Positions 6,748 through 10,121 of a stretch of DNA of 10,121 bases are shown one piece after another. The translations under genes and the position numbers were made by a program. Position 1 is the first letter of the stretch; the number at the start of each line of letters is the position of its first letter. The stretch spans positions 1 to 10,121 of the forward strand of contig CAKPXN010000039.1 of assembly GCA_934202095.1 (NCBI GenBank), given 5' to 3'. The notes beneath the pieces were generated by a model. It was not told the origin of the DNA. It ran no database searches and saw nothing but the letters and a program-made list of their open reading frames with translations. This stretch comes from an uncultured Veillonella sp. (GTDB lineage Bacteria > Bacillota > Negativicutes > Veillonellales > Veillonellaceae).

Positions 6748-6787
6748 TAAGAAATGCCGCTGGCATTTCTTAGATGCGGCCAGCGGC
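6748..6787 (-). terminator. Two competing hairpins at the end of the HxlR gene
   Basis: On the minus strand a GC-rich stem pairs 6787-6779 (GCCGCTGGC) with 6764-6756, with the stop codon in its loop, followed by ATTTCTTAT, which could serve as a weak terminator. An alternative 11-bp stem pairs 6772-6762 with 6758-6748. They share bases 6756-6758 and 6762-6764 and so exclude each other. Confidence 0.5.
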
Positions 6788-7126
6788 TTTCATGTAGTCG
6801 ATATATTGGTTACCCCATTTTTCAAGGGATGAGAGAACGGTTTTAAACCCTGCACCTACTTCGGTAAGGCTATATTCTACCTTTGGAGGAATGGTACTGT
6901 ATACTTCACGATGTACTAAACCATCATCTTCCATTTGGCGCAATGCTCTAGTAAGTGTGGCTTGCGTAATTGGATGTAATCGGCGCTCTAACTCACGGAA
7001 GCGCACAGGACCTTCAGATAATTCGTGCATGATCAATAAAGACCATTTGCCAGCTAATAACTTTTGACTCGTTGCAAAAGGACAGCGGCCCACCAAATCA
7101 TGAACATTTACAAGTTGCTCTGCCAT
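6770..7126 (-). CDS. HxlR/DUF24-family winged-helix regulator
   Basis: A 118-residue regulator of the HxlR family, normal in length. The hallmark run starts at C15 (CPFATSQKLLAGKWSLLI), followed by the recognition region (LHPITQATLTRALRQMEDDGL) and the wing (YSTIPPKVEYSLTEVG). The N-terminal Cys corresponds to the redox-sensing Cys of YodB, CatR and HypR in Bacillus, which respond to quinones, diamide or hypochlorite; sensing here is inference. The start has AAGGAG (complement of 7134-7139) seven bases upstream. It is divergent from the dioxygenase-like gene, and the spacer has repeated ATAGTA half-sites in both promoters, so it probably represses itself and its neighbour. Confidence 0.9.
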   Translation of the reverse strand: MAEQLVNVHDLVGRCPFATSQKLLAGKWSLLIMHELSEGPVRFRELERRLHPITQATLTRALRQMEDDGLVHREVYSTIPPKVEYSLTEVGAGFKTVLSSLEKWGNQYIDYMKAAGRI

Positions 7127-7163
7127 TGTTATTCTCCTTTTCTATGTATATAACGTTATTCAA

Positions 7164-7191
7164 ATCATATCACAAATTTATAGTATGGCAA
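7164..7191 (-). promoter_or_regulatory. Promoter of the HxlR regulator gene
   Basis: On the minus strand TTGCCA (complement of 7186-7191), a 16-base spacer and TATGAT (complement of 7164-7169), preceded by an extended TG. The start would be near 7157. One ATACTATAAA repeat lies in the spacer and a second lies just upstream of the -35, ideal places for autorepression. Confidence 0.6.
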
Positions 7192-7205
7192 GCATTTTAT
7201 AGTAT
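7177..7205. promoter_or_regulatory. Direct-repeat operator candidate for HxlR
   Basis: TTTATAGTAT occurs at 7177-7186 and 7196-7205, 19 bp apart centre to centre. The ATAGTA core recurs at 7274-7279 and, inverted as TACTAT, at 7297-7302. DUF24 regulators are known to bind TACTAT-type elements; assignment to this regulator rests on position. Confidence 0.45.
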
Positions 7206-7261
7206 CATTTTTTAGGGTACAAAACTTTTTGAAAATTTTTATCCCAGTAAATATCACGATT

Positions 7262-7277
7262 CTATCATTTTTGATAG
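7262..7277. promoter_or_regulatory. 16-bp palindrome in the divergent spacer
   Basis: CTATCA and TGATAG are perfect arms around TTTT. The right arm overlaps an ATAGTA half-site. It lies about 45 bp upstream of the dioxygenase -10, consistent with an operator or activator site. Confidence 0.4.
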
Positions 7278-7299
7278 TACCTATCCTGAATAATTCTAC

Positions 7300-7328
7300 T
7301 ATTCAAAATAATGGCGCCTCTATATAAT
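7300..7328 (+). promoter_or_regulatory. Promoter of the dioxygenase-like gene
   Basis: A perfect TATAAT (7323-7328) lies 17 bases after a weak -35 (TATTCA, 7300-7305), which overlaps the TACTAT half-site at 7297-7302. Transcription would start near 7335, about 30 bases before the ATG. Confidence 0.5.
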
Positions 7329-7365
7329 GAGGATATTACAATAATACTAAAGGAGGTCAGCTCTA

Positions 7366-8148
7366 ATGAAACGCATGCCAACACTATTCGTAGGCCACGG
7401 CAGTCCTATGATGGCTTTAGAACATACAGAAACAACAAATACATTTAAAACTATAGGCCAAAATATAATCAACAATTACGGCAAACCAAAGGCCATCCTA
7501 GCTATTTCAGCCCATTGGTACACAGATGGTACGTACATTCAAAACGCAGAGAATCCAAAGCAGATTTACGATATGTACGGCTTCCCTCAAGAACTTTATG
7601 AGGTGGTGTATCCGGCCAAGGGTGACAGCACTTTAACAAACAAAGTACAACAATTACTGGGTAACTCTGCTTCTATCAATGATACGTGGGGTATTGACCA
7701 CGGTATGTGGACTATATTAGTTCACATGTTCCCTGATGCATCGATACCAGTTGTTCAATTATCTATCAACAAACACTTAAGCCCTAACGAAATGTATCAA
7801 CTAGGTACAAAACTTCAATCATTACGCGATGAAGGATATCTCATCATGGGTAGCGGCAACATCGTACATAATCTAAGACTGTTGGAATGGAATAATCCAT
7901 CCGGCACTGCTGCTACCATTGAGTTTGACCAATATATATCTAAGGCAGTCTTAGAAAATGATGTAGATACTGTTGTTAATTACACAGTACATCCTCATGC
8001 TAGCTATGCAGCACCTACACCAGATCACTACCTACCATTAATTTATATTATGGGCGCTAGTGAAGGTGCAAAACCTACTATTTTTAATCAAAGCTATAAT
8101 TCGGGCACATTATCTATGACTGGATTTATCTTCGAAGACAAGAACTAA
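7366..8148 (+). CDS. 4,5-DOPA-extradiol-dioxygenase-like protein (DODA/YgiD family)
   Basis: A 260-residue protein of the LigB superfamily (class III extradiol ring-cleavage dioxygenases), close to the length of E. coli YgiD. Family motifs are FVGHGSPMMA (H11), ILAISAHW (H50), WGIDHGMW (H112), GSGNIVHNL (H168) and TPDHYLPL (H221). The histidines at the first two motifs belong to the usual metal site. The known activity is O2-dependent ring opening of catechols such as DOPA, with the physiological substrate usually undefined in bacteria. The start is supported by AAAGGAGGT (7349-7357) eight bases upstream. It is divergent from the HxlR regulator, which suggests induction by quinone- or catechol-like compounds. 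If the host is an anaerobe, the true reaction may differ or serve detoxification under trace oxygen. Confidence 0.88.
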   Translation: MKRMPTLFVGHGSPMMALEHTETTNTFKTIGQNIINNYGKPKAILAISAHWYTDGTYIQNAENPKQIYDMYGFPQELYEVVYPAKGDSTLTNKVQQLLGNSASINDTWGIDHGMWTILVHMFPDASIPVVQLSINKHLSPNEMYQLGTKLQSLRDEGYLIMGSGNIVHNLRLLEWNNPSGTAATIEFDQYISKAVLENDVDTVVNYTVHPHASYAAPTPDHYLPLIYIMGASEGAKPTIFNQSYNSGTLSMTGFIFEDKN

Positions 8149-8189
8149 TGTAAGTAAATAGCAAGATTATAGACTAAAAACAACTATAA

Positions 8190-8240
8190 AAGAGCCTCTA
8201 TGAACATTCCTTCACCAGTAAGGAATCCATAGAGGCTCTT
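8190..8240. terminator. Bidirectional terminator between convergent genes
   Basis: The 13-bp arms AAGAGCCTCTATG (8190-8202) and CATAGAGGCTCTT (8228-8240) enclose a second stem, ATTCCTT (8206-8212) with AAGGAAT (8220-8226). AAAA precedes the stem and TTATTTAT follows it, so it can act in both directions, better on the minus strand. It separates the dioxygenase gene from the gene at 8262. Confidence 0.9.
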
Positions 8241-8261
8241 ATTTATATATTAAGTTTATCC

Positions 8262-9050
8262 CTAAATAAGTTGATTTACATCGTAATTAAATTTAGCCGT
8301 TGTTTCTGCAGCAGTTTTTTGCCATTCTGTAGGCAATGTACCATCTTTTTCAAGGAAGAATCCAGAGTCAAGGTAGCGAATGATGATATAATTGGAATCC
8401 TTTTGATCAAAACCATTACCGCGGGAGAAGTCGATGCCATGACCTGTATTGCGTGTTACGATAGCTTCTAATAATGGCAACGTAATGGCATTTAGGGTGA
8501 TTTTCATATCACATTTGTCGAAAATCTTTTTAAAGAAGGAGCTAGGTTTTTCTTCCTTATAGACTAATAATTTACTAATTGTACCATTAGAGGCACATAT
8601 TACGCGACGAATTTCATTAATAGGAATATCTATCTTACCATTCGAGATAACACCGTTTTTAATGGTAATTTCTCGTTTACCCATGTAGGAGTAATCTAAT
8701 GGCAATTGAAGTGTGTCTAAATTCGCAGGAAAATCCGCTGTCAATTTATGACGAGCAAAAGCGGCAATGATTGCTTTTGTTTCACGAATATTATGACCGC
8801 CATTATCTGTACGGTCTGTATCTAAATCTTGACCTTCAATATTTTTCCAATTATGATCTCTAAAGGTAATCGTATAGTTAGAATTTGAATTTAGATATCT
8901 TGTAAGATATAGCTCATTTACATCGTCAAAATCAATGTCAGTTATGACCTGACCATTGGCATCTTTACAAAGTACGCCATTATAGCTAATCGTTAAGGTG
9001 CGATTTTTCCCCTCAAATGTTATAGGATGTGTATCGAATACAGAAATCAT
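8262..9050 (-). CDS. Hypothetical protein with two beta-rich, possibly PH-like halves
   Basis: Not recognised with confidence. The 262-residue protein has no signal peptide and no membrane segment and should be cytoplasmic. It appears to be two related halves: residues about 10-112, opening GKNRTLTISYNGVL and then a strand TDIDFDDVNELYL, and residues about 122-250, opening GKREITIKNGVIS and then PINEIRRVICAS. This strand-turn-strand, 'nongap basic then G-V' pattern resembles bacterial PH-like repeats such as DUF4429; that is a shape resemblance, not a match I can prove. No catalytic motif is apparent. The ATG is well supported by AAAGGAGAG about seven bases upstream. It stands as a single gene, with a terminator on its 3' side and a palindrome overlapping a TATAAT upstream. 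Confidence 0.75.
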   Translation of the reverse strand: MISVFDTHPITFEGKNRTLTISYNGVLCKDANGQVITDIDFDDVNELYLTRYLNSNSNYTITFRDHNWKNIEGQDLDTDRTDNGGHNIRETKAIIAAFARHKLTADFPANLDTLQLPLDYSYMGKREITIKNGVISNGKIDIPINEIRRVICASNGTISKLLVYKEEKPSSFFKKIFDKCDMKITLNAITLPLLEAIVTRNTGHGIDFSRGNGFDQKDSNYIIIRYLDSGFFLEKDGTLPTEWQKTAAETTAKFNYDVNQLI

Positions 9051-9093
9051 GGTTCTCTCCTTTTTACGACCTCTTATACAAGTAAATTAATAT

Positions 9094-9112
9094 ATTGATT
9101 ATATAAATCAAT
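9094..9112. promoter_or_regulatory. Palindrome overlapping a -10 upstream of the 8262-9050 gene
   Basis: ATTGATT and AATCAAT are perfect arms around ATATA, with core TTGAT-N7-ATCAA. On the minus strand the palindrome contains TATAAT (complement of 9098-9103), about 45 bases before the ATG. It shares half-site and spacing with the palindrome at 263-283. A protein bound here would block that -10. Confidence 0.4.
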
Positions 9113-9175
9113 CATATATTCTTAGTTTAATGATACACCTTTCCTATCTATTTATACAAATACCATATTTACATC

Positions 9176-9835
9176 TTACGGCATCTCAAACAAAACCGAG
9201 TTTTCTAAAAAGATATGTTCGTGAAGGCCCTCTTCTAAGGCTTTCATCGTTTTAAACACATAAACATAGGTGGCACATCCATCTGCTGGAGCTGCATAAT
9301 GATTAGTCAATGCACTTAGGGATTCTAAAAGTACACCTGCAGCTTCGTGTTCGGCACGGAGTTCATCAAAAGCTACAGGTTTACCCGCTATAAACTCTGG
9401 AAAGTCCACATGTTCTTCATGACGGAAATGAGGAACAAGGGCTAATTTCAATTGAAGGAAAGTTTGATAGATTTTTGTCAACTCTGCACCATGATGGTCG
9501 TAGTGTACATTGAGGAGCTTTGCCAAGCCTTGGTCAATTTCATCAATCATATCCAATTGTTCTCGATGATAGTTATGAACGATGTAATCAATCAATTGTT
9601 CTTTAGAATAGTTAAGCACCTCTGCACGAGAGGACTTCTGTACTCGTTGAACAGTATTCAACATAGCGATGTATTCATCTACATCTTTACCTTTAGCCTC
9701 AATGGCCTCTGCCAAGGGATGTCCTCCACCACAGCAAAAGTCGATACCATCCTTCGCCAACACATCCATCAATTCTGGATTTACCTTTACCGCATCAGCA
9801 ACAGTCATAGATTTATTGATAGTATTTACACTCAT
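9176..9835 (-). CDS. RIC family di-iron protein, iron-sulfur cluster repair (ScdA/YtfE-like)
   Basis: A 219-residue cytoplasmic protein that in relatives (S. aureus ScdA, E. coli YtfE) restores Fe-S clusters damaged by nitric oxide or oxidants. The N-terminal ScdA_N domain (about 8-60) has the hallmark DFCCGGG (C34, C35). The C-terminal hemerythrin-like four-helix bundle (about 78-215) supplies candidate di-iron ligands H90, H136, E140, H163, H207 and E211, with the H-x3-E spacing of YtfE kept in both pairs. An in-frame TTG at 9850 lies within the ribosome site itself; the ATG at 9835 has GGAGGT seven bases upstream and is the true start. It is probably transcribed alone from a promoter near 9900 that has a symmetric half-site pair. 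Confidence 0.92.
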   Translation of the reverse strand: MSVNTINKSMTVADAVKVNPELMDVLAKDGIDFCCGGGHPLAEAIEAKGKDVDEYIAMLNTVQRVQKSSRAEVLNYSKEQLIDYIVHNYHREQLDMIDEIDQGLAKLLNVHYDHHGAELTKIYQTFLQLKLALVPHFRHEEHVDFPEFIAGKPVAFDELRAEHEAAGVLLESLSALTNHYAAPADGCATYVYVFKTMKALEEGLHEHIFLENSVLFEMP

Positions 9836-9873
9836 AAGATACACCTCCAATGATGTAACCCAAACGAATTTAC

Positions 9874-9929
9874 TTTGTAGCTACACTATAAGCTAAATTA
9901 TAGATTCTGTCTGTCGCAGTGGCTACAAA
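9874..9929 (-). promoter_or_regulatory. Promoter of the RIC gene with an inverted half-site pair
   Basis: On the minus strand a perfect TATAAT (complement of 9897-9902) lies about 60 bases before the ATG. TTTGTAGC (9874-9881) and its complement GCTACAAA (9922-9929) flank it almost symmetrically, near -35 and just after the start. The left half-site belongs to a 10-bp palindrome, TGTAGCTACA (9876-9885). No FNR or NsrR consensus is seen. The regulator is unknown. Confidence 0.45.
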
Positions 9930-9996
9930 TCTGAGAATACCCATCAACTAATATAAAAGCTACGGGATAGAGAATATACAAACCTATATGACATAC

Positions 9997-10024
9997 AAAA
10001 AAGCTGGCTCATAGAGCCAGCTTT
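9997..10024 (-). terminator. Intrinsic terminator of the gene at the right edge
   Basis: Perfect 11-bp arms AAAGCTGGCTC (10000-10010) and GAGCCAGCTTT (10014-10024) around ATA, with six Ts on the minus strand (complement of 9997-10002). It lies about 50 bases after the stop codon at 10077 and insulates the RIC gene from upstream transcription. Confidence 0.93.
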
Positions 10025-10034
10025 CAGCATATCA

Positions 10035-10055
10035 AAACATATACGACATATGTTT
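10035..10055. repeat. AT-rich inverted repeat before the terminator
   Basis: AAACATAT (10035-10042) and ATATGTTT (10048-10055) pair around ACGAC. It lies in the 3' untranslated region of the right-edge gene. The stem is weak; its role is unknown. Confidence 0.35.
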
Positions 10056-10076
10056 ATATATGAAATTATGCAGCTA

Positions 10077-10121
10077 TTAGATGCTTTCAACAGCAGCGAT
10101 AGCAGCAACGTCTACAACGTC
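10077..10121 (-). CDS. C-terminal fragment of an unidentified leftward gene
   Basis: The last 14 codons read DVVDVAAIAAVESI and then TAA (complement of 10077-10079). The other two minus-strand frames hit a stop or give an implausible Cys/Arg-rich string, and a strong terminator follows on the same strand, so a real gene end is likely. The tail is Ala/Val-rich and helix-like but too short to assign a family. Confidence 0.7.
   Translation of the reverse strand, partial: DVVDVAAIAAVESI

Noticed and set aside
6753..6850. About 30-codon plus-strand frame antisense to the HxlR gene end, following the 6707 repeat
   Set aside because: No ribosome site, and its start lies inside the terminator hairpin; more likely chance.
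9452..9853. 133-codon plus-strand reading frame opposite the RIC gene
   Set aside because: The minus-strand gene has full motifs and a strong ribosome site; this frame is a shadow without either.

Overview
The window reads as AT-rich chromosome of a low-G+C, Firmicutes-type bacterium. Spacers are very AT-rich, Shine-Dalgarno sites are strong (AAGGAG, AAGGAGGT), there is a classical 7-1-7 Fur box, and terminators are compact and often shared by convergent genes. Gene content (tandem DUF445 proteins, a RIC/ScdA-type iron-sulfur repair protein, an HxlR regulator, an OmpR-type two-component system) and general style fit the Negativicutes, and Veillonella would be my guess. That assignment is recalled style, not a search result. 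No rRNA, tRNA, CRISPR array, transposase gene or prophage gene is visible.

Left part (1-3070): the first codons of a leftward flavoprotein gene, then an 889-bp gene-free AT-rich spacer with a perfect Fur-type palindrome, two abutting palindromes and a large hairpin. A rightward two-component operon follows (OmpR-family response regulator overlapping its HAMP/HisKA sensor kinase), closed by a long bidirectional terminator.

Middle (3107-6421): a leftward, probably co-transcribed set, made of a UlaG-like metallo-beta-lactamase-fold hydrolase followed by two DUF445 membrane proteins that are paralogues of each other and overlap by 4 bp. Upstream of it (6459-6787) is a structured spacer: a 179-bp nested, nearly palindromic element with a 23-bp perfect inner inverted repeat, a third copy of its outer 21-bp repeat 90 bp further on, and two competing hairpins at the end of the next gene.

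Right part (6770-10121): an HxlR/DUF24-family regulator with an N-terminal Cys is divergent from a 4,5-DOPA-extradiol-dioxygenase-like gene. Their shared spacer carries four ATAGTA/TACTAT half-sites, as expected for local control, perhaps by quinone or catechol stress. A convergent gene follows for a two-part beta-rich protein of unknown function. Then come a RIC (ScdA/YtfE-like) di-iron repair protein with a symmetric operator-like pair around its promoter, a terminator, and the last 14 codons of another leftward gene.

The themes are iron and redox/nitrosative stress (Fur box, RIC, HxlR-dioxygenase) and envelope functions (sensor kinase, DUF445 pair). I do not see a clear new defence or mobile system. 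The best candidates for something undescribed are the nested palindromic element at 6459-6727, the Fur-box spacer, and the MBL-DUF445-DUF445 cluster.
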